A DNA stretch of 64,000 nt, taken from assembly GCA_016858145.1 (NCBI GenBank), contig JAEHOE010000020.1:806001-870000 (forward strand). Reading direction: 5' to 3'. This DNA comes from Edaphochlamys debaryana (taxonomy: Eukaryota; Chlorophyta; Chlorophyceae; Chlamydomonadales). The notes beneath the pieces were generated by a model that searched no databases, had not been told where the DNA came from, and saw nothing but the letters and a program-made list of their open reading frames with translations. Positions 24,801 through 35,961 of the stretch are shown one piece after another. The position numbers and the translations under genes are program-made. Numbering within the stretch: position 1 is the first letter of the stretch; every line of letters starts with the position of its first letter.

Positions 24801-27800
24801 GGCGACAACCGCAAGCCCGTGACCTCGCTGACCGTGTTTGCCGCCGCGCTGGTGACCCAGAAGCCGGTGGACCCCAGCGAGGTGCTGCCGCCGCTGCCGG
24901 GCGGCCTGCGCTCCCCGCCCTCGCCGCCGCCGCCGCGCGGCGCCTACAAGCGCCCGCCGCGGCCCCCGGGCGCCCGCCTGCCCCCCCGCCCCACCAACTT
25001 TGGCCCCCTCGGTGAGTCCCCCGCCCTCGTAACGGACCAGTGCCCGTGTCGGGGTGCTCTGCATGAGTGCATGAGTGAGACCCAGGTAGTCCATTCGTAG
25101 ACGGCATCATCTTACTGTTTTGGTGTTCCTGTCTGTCACCTCGACACCTGCCGCCGGCCCCTACCACGCATGTCCAGACAGTAAAAGGTCTACAATCTCA
25201 CCAACCACACGCCGCTTTTTTCATCCCACTTGCACCCAACGCGCGCAGGCCCCTACCGCGACGCCATCCTCATTACCGACCTGCGCCCGCCCACCGACAA
25301 GAAGGACCTGGACCGCAAGCAGAAGCTGCTCAAGGGCCTGCGCGAGCTCAAGGGCTACGACGTGGTCGGGCAGCCCAACTTCGGAAACGCGCCCGTGCAC
25401 ATCGTGAGTGGGGGCAGGGGGAGGAGGAGGGGCGGATGGGAGGGTGGGGGCGGCCCGATGGGCTGAGCACCTTTGGGGGCCCGGGGCAGGGTGCCCTGGT
25501 GGCGGTGTGGCGCTCTGACCTCTTGCCGTCCTGTTGTGCGTACCTCTGCCGTACAGATCTTCGACAACACGTACCAGCGCCTGACCCAGTCCCAGAAGTA
25601 CGAGCTGCTGACGCGTGTGTTGATCTGGCAGACGTTCCTGGTCGTGATCGTGACGCCTGGGGTGAGAGGGGCCGCGGGGTCTGGTGCAGAGTACTGGAGC
25701 TGTTGTCACGTGGCCGGACAAGACTTCTGGGTGGGTTCACTGACGCTTTGTCTGGCACCTCAACCCTCCCCTCCTTATCCCGTCCTCTTTCAGACACGCT
25801 CCAACGCTCTGGCCACCATTGCCATGGAGAGCACCGGCCTCGATAACGTGCGCTGCTCCAAGGTACGACCTGGCCCGAGCTAAGCGTCCAAGAGGCCATC
25901 GCACCCTTTCCTGCTCCCCTGCTTCCGCTCATGCCCGTCTTCCCTTGACTCTGCCACCCGCGCCCGCACTCACGCGCACTATCCACCCGTCTATCCCCCC
26001 CTGCCGCCCGCCCCGTACAGGAGGGCATCCAGGCGGGCGCCCGCTTCAAGCCCTCGCCCGGCCTGCTGACGGACGTGGTGGGCCCCTGGCGCTCCTCGGG
26101 CGGCACCAGCGCCATCAACTGCTACGGCTCCTCGCCCGTCTACCAGACCTTCGACCGCAACCGGCCCGTGATCATTGAGTTCTTCGGCCCCGGTGGGTTT
26201 GGGCTTCGTGGGGATGTCTCTCATGTCTGGTGCTTCAGCTTGGGCTAGCTTGGCTTCGGCTTGGGCTGCTTGGGCTGCAGCGTGGGGTCGGCCAACGTCA
26301 ACTGGACCTGAATCCGAATCTGGGTCTGGCCTTGTGCTTGGGCTTTTGTCCATGGGCTGTCCGTAGCTGACCTTCCACTGCCCTGACCAGCTGCAACCGC
26401 AAACATGCGCAGGCGCCGCCACAGTCCGCTTTGTGGGCGACGACTTCTCGGCGGGCGCCCGCGGCGCGGGCCGCGTGGGCCTTACCAAGCTGCTGGTGTG
26501 GCCGCAGCGCCTGACTGGCGTGCCCAAGCCCTCGCCGCCGCCGCGCCTGCCCCCCGTGCCCAAGGCACCCCGCAGCCCCCGCGGCCCCGGCGCCGCCCAG
26601 CTGCCCAACGAGCCCCCCTTCGCGCCCCAGCCCCCCGATGTGCCCCACGACCTGGGCGCCCTGCTGGTGGCCCTCATCGTAGACCCCGAGAGCGCCGTGC
26701 TGCCCGCCGTCGACAGCGCCCGCAAGGAGATCTTCCGCGTCGGTGAGCGGTGTTGTAGGGAGGGGGCCCAGTGGGCCTGCTTACGGGAGGAGGGCACTGG
26801 GACCTGTGTGGAAGGCACGGGGGGCGCCCGCACGGAGGCCTTCCGTGTCGGTGAGAGCATCGCCAGTGGGGGGGAAGCTGTGTTGGAGGCAGGAGGCGCC
26901 CGCCAGGAGGTGGCTGACTGGGCGTTGACCCGTTCGCCACCCTTCGCTTTCTGTTGAAGCCTTTGATCTGGGTTGCCCCCGTACCGAATCCCCCCACCCC
27001 ACCCCACCCCCCATCGCAGCCCTGGACCAGGCGGAGCCCGGCCGTGTGGCCATCACCGTACAGGAGTCGTACCCCAGCATCGGCGTGGCCATGGCCTTCG
27101 ACAATACGCTGGGCCGCTCCACGTTTACGCAGGACAAGAAGGACGAGCTCTTCAACGACATTGACCTGGGCAACACCGTCATGAACGTCATGGTGACGCC
27201 GCTCGTGTCGGCGTCCAACACGGTGCTCACCAACATCGTGCGGCAGCTGGGCGGCTGGCCGTCCGCCAGCTGCACCAAGGTGGGCAGGCTCTGCTGGTGC
27301 TGAGGAGGGCCGGGGAGGGTCCTAGCTTCGGTTGAGCTCCCACGCTGCCCCGATGGTACAAAGCTGAGGCAGAGCTGAGGCTCCTGACGGTGCCAGCTGC
27401 ACCAAGGTAGGCACAGCAGGCCTTGACGGGGCTGAGGAGGGCTGAGGAGGGCTGAGGAGAGTCTAGTTTTGGTCTGGAGGTGCTTGTGGGGGGCGGCCGA
27501 GGCGGTCCTCCGATGGGGGCGCCAGCTCCCCACCCTACCCCCATCAGCATTCAGCGGGGCTCGGCGGGTTGTGGAAAGCTGAGGCGGAGCTTAGGCTGTC
27601 AGCAGCCTCAGCCCCGAATCCTGAGTACCAATGTGCACAGCGCTCGTTAGGGACTGCCCAGGCGGCCTGGTCAGAGCATGCTGCCTCCAATCCCCATGTC
27701 AGCCTCTCTCCCTCCCCTCCCACACCCCTTCTCCTCCTCTACCCCCACCCCACCCCTTCTCCTCCTCTACCCCCACCCCACCCCTTCTCCTCCTCTTCCC

Positions 27801-28360
27801 CCACCCCCTCCTCCTCGCAGACCGCCGCCGTGGCCGCCCCGCTGCGCCTGACCAAGTTCTCTGACGTGGCGCGCTCCCGGGTGCCCAACGTTCTGGAGAT
27901 GGGCAACAACGCCATGACCATTGCCTGCACGGGCGTGCCGGACGACTTCTGGCGCCCCATCTACGTCAACCCCAGCAACCAGTGAGTCATCCGTCATGCT
28001 GAATCGTCCTCGGGTCCCTATTGGAGGCCTAAGGACGGTGGTCTGTGGGGAGACGGGTGGGGGTCAACGCGGCCTGCGGGGCAAGGCAGGAGGGGTCTTG
28101 ATGAGGAGAGTGTCAGCGGGGCGGCCTCGGCCCTCTGGCATTGGTCCGCTACTTCCGTTGGGCTACAAGTCCTTTATGTTGACGCGCCTTTCGTGTCGTG
28201 CCTCCGCAGGGTGATTGTGGTGGAGGTGATTACGGCCAACTACGGTATCCTGCGCCTAGTTGGCTACGACTTCTCGTCCGCCACGGAGGCCTCGGCCGCC
28301 GAGTGGATGAAGACGCTGACCTACAACCTGCGCATCAGCGAGGGCGCGCCGGTGTTCTAG
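18856..28360 (+). CDS. predicted secreted protein with five ~200-aa tandem repeats, 1239 aa, 24 exons
   Basis: Twenty-four exons join with every phase matching: 18856-19026, 19194-19298, 19727-19858, 20360-20465, 20720-20818, 21133-21351, 21620-21816, 22025-22150, 22444-22536, 22706-22825, 23141-23292, 23457-23568, 23785-24030, 24235-24335, 24490-24566, 24751-25011, 25249-25403, 25557-25661, 25794-25862, 26021-26192, 26413-26742, 27020-27279, 27821-27981 and 28210-28360. The start at 18856 gives a signal peptide (hydrophobic LRLALGVAALSAAQVALA, likely cleavage after residue 32). The mature chain is five diverged repeats with shared marks: a strand such as VIILTD/AILITD, a helix, a strand such as VHVIYDNTY/IIFDNTY, a strand such as LSIVVTPE/LVVIVTPG, a Cys, and LVGYDFTSG-like near the end. 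Four Pro-rich linkers (~residues 222-279, 496-522, 725-773, 970-1015) separate them. The alternating strand/helix pattern suggests an alpha/beta fold. I do not recognise the family; an extracellular-matrix role is inferred from the signal peptide and linkers. Confidence 0.8.
27723..27808 (+). repeat. 28-bp pyrimidine-rich tandem repeat before exon 23
   Basis: Three copies of a 28-bp C/T-rich unit (cores CTCCTCCTCT at 27731, 27759 and 27787) form the polypyrimidine tract just upstream of the acceptor at 27820. They lie in the last-but-one intron of the five-repeat protein gene. Confidence 0.8.
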
Positions 28361-29383
28361 GCGGCATGCCTTACTACGCCTTACTAGGGCGCCCCGTGAG
28401 AGCTTGGGAGACCAAGAGCGTCTCGAGGGCAGTTGAGCCGGATCCCAGGAGCGGATAATAGCTCATGGAGCTCTAGGCCTTAGAGAACGGGGAATCATCA
28501 TAGTGGACCGGGACCATGAGCTGGAGCCGATGACGTGTGGTTATGGGCAGGATGGGCGGTACCGCAGGCCGGACCATAGGAGGGCCTCGGCGGGTGCGCA
28601 AGCATGTGCTTCTGGGGCCAAGTTTTGAGGGACGAGCCGTGGGGCGTAGGCCGAGTGGCGTGCGCCGCAAGTGGCGTGCGCCGCGGTTGTCGCTGGATAA
28701 TGATACGTGTGCGTAATGTGCGATGAGCTAGACCTGCCGAAACCGCTGGTCCTGCGTCGCCGGGCTATTGGGCGATGGACCGCGGGGATGGGAGGCTGTG
28801 TTGACCTTAAGTGACAGTGTGTTGATGCAAAGCGTGCGTGCCGGAGCCTCGCCCGGAGTATGGCTGGGGCGGCGAAGGCGAAGGCCCGCCGCCGTCTTCA
28901 GCAGGAGGGCCGCAGGAGATTGTGCGATGATGCATGGGGACCCCGGGGTTGCGGGGTTGTGCTGCAGGATGCACCGCTAGCTGTAACTACACCGGACCCA
29001 CATGTAAGACCTGCATCACCTATCAGTACAGCAGGCAAATCCCCCACACAGCCTTATACCGCCAGATCACGCATCGAAGGGATGTCCGCGTTGGGGTCGG
29101 ACCCTCTCGCCTTCACCCAGCGCACGCCCAGTCCATACACCTTGCAATGCGCAGATCCTTATTAGCCTAGCAAAGGTCCACAGATCCCCAACCGCACGCC
29201 CGCGTGCTGTCACTTTCCCCACATGCAAACCTTGCTCACGCACTAAATCGCGCCACACCCCCATCCAGGCCCCCATCAAGACCTCGTCCAGTCATCCTCC
29301 TAACACATTCGCCACTCACTTGAAGGAGCACGTCATTTATCTGAGATCGCACGCTGCCACCTGGCTAAGCGTAGGACCATCGC
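28361..29383. other. intergenic between convergent genes
   Basis: This holds the 3' ends of the plus-strand five-repeat protein gene and the minus-strand BTB gene. A TGTAA at 28982-28986 is a possible polyadenylation signal for the former, 620 nt after its stop. No other feature could be supported. Confidence 0.4.
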
Positions 29384-32139
29384 TTACGGAGCTGACAGCA
29401 TCAGCCGGCCCCGGAGCTGACCCCCGACCAAGTGCCCGCACCACGCCTGCTCCGGACCCACGCCGCCCCCCCGCCACAGCTGCAGGAGGTCCGGGTCGCC
29501 CCAGCTGCTGCCGCCCAGCACGCCGCCGTACGCCCCGCCGTAGTGGTTGTAGTACGGCGTGTTGCCGTACCCGTCGCTGGCGTACTCGAGAACGATGTCG
29601 TCCCGCTCGCTGGTCCCCAGGACCACCAGCCGCGCCGCCAGCCCCACGGGGTACGGCAGCTGCGCGCCCCACAGCCGCGAGCCGCCGACGGAGTAGCAGG
29701 CCGGTACGGCGCACTCAATGAACACACCTGCCGTACTCGACCCCCACGCCAGCTGCACGCGCAGGCGCCACGCTAGCCCCCGCGCGAGGAGCGCGCCGTC
29801 GGGGCCCGCCGCACCGTCGAATCTGCCGTACACAACGGCCGACTGTTGGCCTCGCTTCACGGCGCCTAGTGCTGCCTCCAGCACGCTGCCTTTTACGCTC
29901 CAGCCGAAGCTGACCCCGTCATGCCCCAGTCCGCCGCCGCCGCTACCGCTGCCGCCACCGCCGCCGCCTGCTGCCCCGTGCGGTGCCGGCATCGGCGGTA
30001 CCGGGCGGCACCATGGGCGGGCCGCGGAGCTGCAGCGCCTTGCGAAGTAGGCGGCGGCTTGCTCCGGTACCCCTGCTGCATGCTCGGGCCCCAGGCCGGC
30101 ACTGCCCGACCACGAGCCGGCGCTGCCGGAGCCGCCGCCGCCGCCGGTGCAGCTGGCGACGACGAGGCTGGCGTCCGCCAGGGTCAGCGGGAACCAGGCG
30201 GCGGGGTCGTCGGGCCCCCGGGCCTCGTAGTCAGCGGCCAGGCTGATGAGGAGGCACGCCGCCGCCGTACGGCTCATCCGCAGCAGCCGTACCTGCGCCG
30301 CCAGGCGGGCGCGTACGGCAGCGTCCGTACGGGGCCAGTGCGCCGACATCCACGTGGCCAGCAGCGCCAACACGCTGTCCTCGCTGTCGGTCCCGTAGGT
30401 GTCCGACGACAGCAGAGCCTCCAGCCCGACAGCCGGCAGCCGCAGGAGGTCCTCCAGCAGGCCCGGCGAGTTGAGGGTGTACACCGCATCGCCAAAGTGT
30501 GCCGCCAGCGCCGGTTGCCCGCAGTCGAACAGCGCGCGGCCGCCGCACAGCTGCTCGAAGCTGCTGTACCGATCTGGGTCGGGCACGCCGCCGCCGTACG
30601 CCACGGGCGGCGCGCCGTCGCCGTACTGGAGGTACCGGCACTCGCGTACGTACCGCCTCCACGTGGCGTGCACGTCCCGGCAGGACAGCAGCTCGCGCAG
30701 GGCGGCGTTCCTGCCGTTGAGCGCCGCTGGCGGCGTGTCTAGGAGCCAGCTGAGTAGCATGCAGGAGCATGCGCCCTCGATCCCATGGAGCCCCAGCACG
30801 ACGTCGCCAATCAGACGGACCTGGATCAACTGCCGTACGTTTCCGGCTGCCAGCACCCCCGTGTATGCGTACCGCAGCGCCAGGCAGGCCGCCTCTTCCC
30901 AGTCCTCGCCCGGGAGGCAGACCAGGTACTGCTGCCTCCGGTCAAACGCTGCTGCCTCTAGCGGTGGCGGGGCTCCGGCAGCCGCTGCTGCGGCGGCCGG
31001 GGCCGCGAAGTCGCCACGGGAGCTGCTGCCGCTGGCTAGCTAGGCGGGTCGTGCTGGCGGACAACGGGGCCACCGAGCCGCCGACGCTGCCGGCGTCGGA
31101 GGGAGAGGCGTACCGCCGGTATAGTGCGCTGTCGCTGCCGCCGCCGGAGCCGGAGCCATGTGGGTCGGCGGCGGCAGCTGCGGCGGGCCCTCCGGCGACG
31201 GCTGTGTGGGGCGCGGGCGGTGGGGCGACCCATTGTGTGAACTGCGGCAGGGCCAAGGAGGGCCAGGGAGAGCCAGGGAGGGAACGGCCGATGTGGGTTG
31301 GGGTGGAAACAGGGCAGCCGATAGCGGACCCCCCCGCCCAGGCCCCTTGGTCACGAGCTATCCTCCCCCTCCCATACTCCCTGCCCTTCCCTCCCTTCCC
31401 TTCCCCGTGAGGCCTGCTCCGAGGCACTCAGGCTGCCAGCGCTGCACTGTAGTCCCCGACGCCCATACAGCTCATGCATGCTGGCCCTTCCACCCCGCCC
31501 ATGCCCCTTGAGGCTAATCCCCCCGGCCTCACGCCCGCACTGACCCCCGACCAGGCCCCTCATCCACGAATCCCCTTCCCTTCCCCACGTCCCCTTCCCG
31601 TCCCCTCAAGTCTGAATTTTCGCCTTTCCCCACGTCACCCCTTGCTCTGACCTCCTTCACCCCGCGGCCCACCCAAGCCCACCACCCACCATGCTCGACG
31701 CGCCCCTCGAAGCAAGCCGCAGCACAAAGCCGTGCGCTGGCAGCGGCAGGCCGCGGCAGGACCATATCAGCGGCCCCGGCGCGACTTGCGGCTCCTGCTC
31801 GTCGTAGTCGTTGATAAAGCTCCAGCGCTCGTCCCCAGCCGCTCCTGCTGCTGCGGACGCTGCTGCCCGAGCTCTCAGCGCCGAGGGTGGTGGCGGCTCC
31901 TCATCGCAGCTGGAGAAGGAGATGCGTCGCGGGTGCAGCGAGGAGGTGCTTGCAGCCGCGCCCTGCTGGTTCGCTCCGCCGAAGGGCGCGTTCACGCAGA
32001 ACTGCACCAGGCAGTCCGAGCCCGCCTCGCTGCCAAGCAGACCCGCTACGGCCGCTGCGAGGTGCGGGTTGCCGCAAGGAGAAGGTTGCAGCTGCGGGTC
32101 GAGCAACGGCCGGCACTGGATTTGCGGCCCTGAGGCCAT
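29384..32139 (-). CDS. BTB/POZ-BACK domain protein, 701 aa, two exons
   Basis: Exon 1 is 32139-31690 (from MASGPQIQ; an upstream in-frame Met at 32166 exists). Exon 2 is 31039-29384. The join is phase 0 with donor ATG|GTGGGT and acceptor CCGCCTAG. Exon 1 has the BTB start (EAGSDCLVQFCVN) with a Ser/Ala-rich insert, then LPLPAHGFVLRLASRG. Exon 2 continues with QQYLVCLPGEDWEEAACLAL, RYAYTGVLAAGNVRQ, the BACK region (FGDAVYTLNSPGLLEDLL, LEALLSSDTYGTDSEDSVLA) and LAADYEARGPDDPAAWFP, which parallels LAADYETKGPEHQAGWFP in the 4896-7101 gene. A Gly/Ser-rich linker precedes a beta-rich C-terminal domain. It is probably a Cullin-3 adaptor, by family. The intron end is the weak point: the in-frame TAG at 31042-31040 forces an acceptor at or after it, and an extra exon near 31241 is possible. 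Confidence 0.78.
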
Positions 32140-33668
32140 GGAGCCGGCGTGGTGGTAGAGCAGCAAGGAGGTGTGGTAAGGAGGTGTATGTGGCGAAGCG
32201 CTTTGACCAGGGGCTTGGTGCGAGGCCCGGATCTGCCGCGCAAACGGGCTTCTCCACCGAGCGTCCCCGCAAGCAGCATGCAGCGCTAGGAGGGTAACAG
32301 GATGTTAGTAACAAGGGGCCCGCTGACTTGCTTGCCGCTGGGCACAAGCGTCCATCAGCTCGTTGCCGTGCCCCGCGTCCCACACAAACCCCGCCCCCGC
32401 AGCCTCCTGCCCCCCGCTAGAGACGCGTCGTCCATTGCTTCCCCCCTGCTGTTCCTCCTTTCCTGACGGTGCTTATGGCAATAATACTTCTGAAGGGCCT
32501 TGTGCGCCCCGCCGCGCCCTCATCAGTCGAAGTCCCCACAGTAATCCCCGTGTCCCCCGCACATTTGTGCAGGTTGCGGCTCCTGCGGCAACAAGCCATT
32601 GTGATTCGCTGTCTTTAAGCGCAAGGTTTCAGTTCTGCGAGGTGTCTGCCTACGGGGCACAGCGTCTTGTCCATCCGTGACATGACCATCCGCACGCCGC
32701 CGTGGCCATGCATGCCCGTTCATGCCCCGCCACGCCACGCGGGAAGTTGCGGGTGGCGTGCCGTGCGGCGCACACTGACCCGGCCATGCGGCTTGGAAGC
32801 CGCATTTGCGCGCGCTGCGTGGACCATGCGCACGGCAGCAGGTGCAGCACCGCCGTATCGCCTCCGTACCGCACTCGCATGCTGGCCGCAGGCCCGCGTT
32901 AGACCCTAACGCACACGCGAGGCTGAAGACAAACCCACCAACGTGTCGCTAGGCCCAGAGTCACACTCGCAAACGCGCGGCGTTACGAGCTCGCGCACAA
33001 GTGACTGCCGAGCTGCCCATTTGGCCTACGCTTCACGCACAGCCCTTAACAGCCTCACGAGGCGTGACGTCGTCGCTTGGAGCATTCCAGGGACGCCCTC
33101 CGCCAGGCCGGGAGCACCCGTGAAATTCGGTGGGTCGCAGCTCGCTCATGCTTGACTCGGGGCTCAGGGTCGGCATCAGGGTGGGCCTTCGCGCCTCGCA
33201 TGCCCTTTGTCGGCGTGAACAGGCCCAATAGAAGTTGTTGTGAGCCTCTTTCGAGCCGCAGCAGTTGGGGGTCCAAAGCAGCATGCCATTCGGCTCTACA
33301 GGAGCGTGTGGGGCAGCAATTGCGCATACTCGGGTACAGAAGTGAAGCTTGTGTAGCTTGGACGCGCTTGGGACGTGTCGGGGCGACCATGGGCGAACTT
33401 GGTGCCGCACGGTCAACCCTCAGTTGGCCTCGCCGCCCCTCCCGCACCCCGGGCGAACTCCTGGGCCCACCGTCATGCGCAACAGCCCTCATGAGCCACT
33501 AGCCTAGAGCCATGTGCCTCGTGCAGCACGCTTTTGCCCTCATGCTCACGGTCCTTCGCTGCCGGTGGGCTTCGGGTGCCGGTTCGGGTCCTGTCACTCG
33601 CAAACGCCATGCCCGCCCGATGCTACCCCGCCGCCTTCAGACGCCCAAGCTAGACAACATCACGCAAG
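32140..33668. other. intergenic between divergent genes
   Basis: This should contain promoters for the minus-strand BTB gene and the plus-strand zinc-finger gene. A stretch near 33080-33140 (GGACGCCCTCCGCC, GGTGGGTCGCA) recurs upstream of the next zinc-finger gene at about 36930-36990, indicating duplicated 5' flanks. No exon or RNA gene was found. Confidence 0.45.
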
Positions 33669-35961
33669 ATGCCCACCGTCTACTCCGTGGAGTATGACCC
33701 GTCAGGGCGGGCCACCTGCAAGAGTGAGCCGGGCGCTGCGACCGCCTAGAGCGCTCCATCCTGATGAGCTTACTCGTGTCATGGAGACGACTAGGGAGCC
33801 AGGACCGTCAGCCGCACGTGGGCTGAGAGGTTACTGGCCATGTGCTAGCCGAGGGTTGCGTGCTGTGGGGACTACCGGCCTATCTGGTCACGTGCTTGCC
33901 CAGGGTAAACTCCATCCGCCCCGCCCCGCTCCCCAGACACTAAGTGCGGCACCAAGATCGAGAAGAACACGATGCGCTTCGCCTCCGTCTCCGAGTCGGA
34001 CGACGGCAAACGTTTCACGAACAACTACCACATAGGCTGCGTCAGCGACAAGATCCTGGCCAACGCGCTGGCGGCCCACGGCAACCACGAGGCGCTGGTG
34101 ACCAAGCTCAAGGTGCGCGTGCGGACCGTGGGGGGGAGGAGGGGCAGAGACGAAGGTGTAGGGGGGCGCTGTCAGAGGGGGCTGCTAGTGTCAGGGGTTA
34201 GGGAGGGCAAGAGCCGGGGGAACCAAGCTCAAGGTGCGGGGCGCGGGCGCAAGGGGGCCATTGCACCAACCGCCTCCCCTCTTCTTCCTTCTCTCTTCCC
34301 TTCCTCAACCCAACCTCCCCTCTACCCTTTGCCCCGACGCCTTTGGCCCCCCACCCCACCCCACCCCAGCCCGAGGACCAGGAGGTGGCCATTGCGGTGC
34401 TCAAGAAGGAGCGCGAGGCGCCCCCGCCGCCCGCCGAGTCGCCCGCTCCCAAGAAGGTGGGGCCGTGCCTAGCGGGGTGGCACGAAGGTCTGCGAGAGCT
34501 TGTGGAGAAAGCAGCTACATGGGGGGCACAAGGGGAGACGAAGGGGACGTGAAGCCCGTGCCTACGAGGGTGGGGCCATGCTGGCGAGGCACCAGGGGAT
34601 GGGCATGGGGCTCAGGGTCGTGGTATGGGGGATCCTGGACACAGGGCATGATGGGGAGCGCCGCCTTCGATGCGATTGCGTCAGCGTGTGTGTGGGTGCA
34701 CCTAGCACGTGGGCTCACGGGCTTGGACCAGAAGGGGCGTTACGGGGGCTTTGAGCAAGGGCACGGTGTACAGGGTTGCGGCATGGGGGTGTGAGAGAGA
34801 GGGCCCACAGAGGGCGGCCCGACTATGGCACGGCACTTAGTGAGATGAAGGGGGGGGCATCAAGGCTGGTGGCCTCACCTCCCCACCCCTCCCGCCCGCA
34901 GGCCACGCCCCGCAAGAGGGCCGCCGGGGACGATGAGGTGCGCAGTAGTGGTGGTTGGGCGACGGGGGGCGCCCGGACTGCTCTAGATAGCTTGGCCCGC
35001 CGCCGTTATACCGTGGGGTCCCCCGAAGAGCCGTACCTCACCACTCGTGCCGCCTGCCGTGTCATTCGCGCTCGCCTCCGGCCCCGGCAATGGTTGCCTG
35101 CATGTCACGTTGTATAGTTCCGTATGACTAATGCAGTCCACTGACGCGTCGAGTCTGTCTCCCTGCAGGAGGGCTCGCCCGCCGCCAAGCCGGCCCGTGG
35201 GGGCGCCAAGCGCAAGCCCGCCAAGGTGGGGCGGTGGGGGGGGGGGCACCCAGGCTTGGGGCGATATGGCTCGGGTGGGTGGGACGTGCTGTGGCGAGCC
35301 CATGGTCGGGCAGGCAGGGGCCTCGGTGGGCAAGCGGGGCGAACCCTGGGGCTGGGAAGGACCCTTCGCCTCCTGGACTCGACCAGCCGAGCACTGCGCC
35401 GATGCCCTTCGCACGGTGGTCGTAGCCATCGGGACCCCTCTGCCCCGTTGCGCCGTCCGGCGCCGTTACTCGTACCGGACAACCGACGCCGCCTCTTATC
35501 TATGAGAACGACCTGCCCTCTTCCTGCCCCCAGGTCGATTACTCAGACGACGCCTTCTCTGGCGCCCCCCTCCTCAGACCGTGATCCATTATCCAGTACG
35601 GGAGAATATCCAAACCGCTCCCCTGTTCCCCTCCCTCCCCAGGTCGAGTACTCGGACGACGCCTTCTCTGGCGCCCCCCTCCTCAGACCGTGATCCATTA
35701 TCCAGTACGGGAAAATATCCAAACCGCTCCCCTGTTCCCCTCCCTCGCCAGGTCGAGTACTCGGACGACGCCTTCTCGGGCGACGACGACGACGTGCTGG
35801 GTGACGGCGAGGACCCCTCCGACGAGGACTACGAGGCCAAGCCCAAGAAGGCCAAGAAGGGCGCCGCGGCCGCCAAGGGCGGCGCCAAGGGCAAGGCCGC
35901 GCCCAAGGGCCGCGGCAAGAAGAAGGCCGCCAGCGATGACGAGGACAGCGATGACTACTGA
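33669..35961 (+). CDS. PARP-type zinc-finger protein with acidic/lysine-rich tail, 206 aa
   Basis: Exons 33669-33723, 33937-34112, 34370-34456, 34902-34937, 35169-35225 and 35752-35961 join in phase. Residues 1-~85 match a PARP-type zinc finger: VEYDPSGRATCKNTKCGTKI (first Cys pair), RFASV, then NNYHIGCV (His-x2-Cys). The Cys spacing is C-x4-C, as I recall for fungal-type members, not the C-x2-C of animal PARP1. The rest is low complexity: a Lys/Pro/Ala linker (PRKRAAGDDE, AKRKPAKV), then an acidic stretch and a Lys-rich, Ala-rich C-terminus ending in an acidic patch (DDEDSDDY). PARP-type fingers bind DNA breaks. A nuclear DNA- or chromatin-binding role is inferred; no catalytic domain is present. 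The last exon has three candidate acceptors because of a 109-bp tandem repeat. Confidence 0.82.
35534..35781 (+). repeat. 109-bp tandem repeat duplicating an intron/exon border
   Basis: The first 30 nt of the last zinc-finger exon plus the preceding ~79 nt of intron occur in tandem. The repeats start after AG at 35533, 35642 and 35751, exactly 109 bp apart. Only the third copy continues into the open frame. Copies 1 and 2 read V(D/E)YSDDAFSGAPLLRP and stop. Because 109 is not a multiple of three, the copies are in different frames. Confidence 0.9.
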
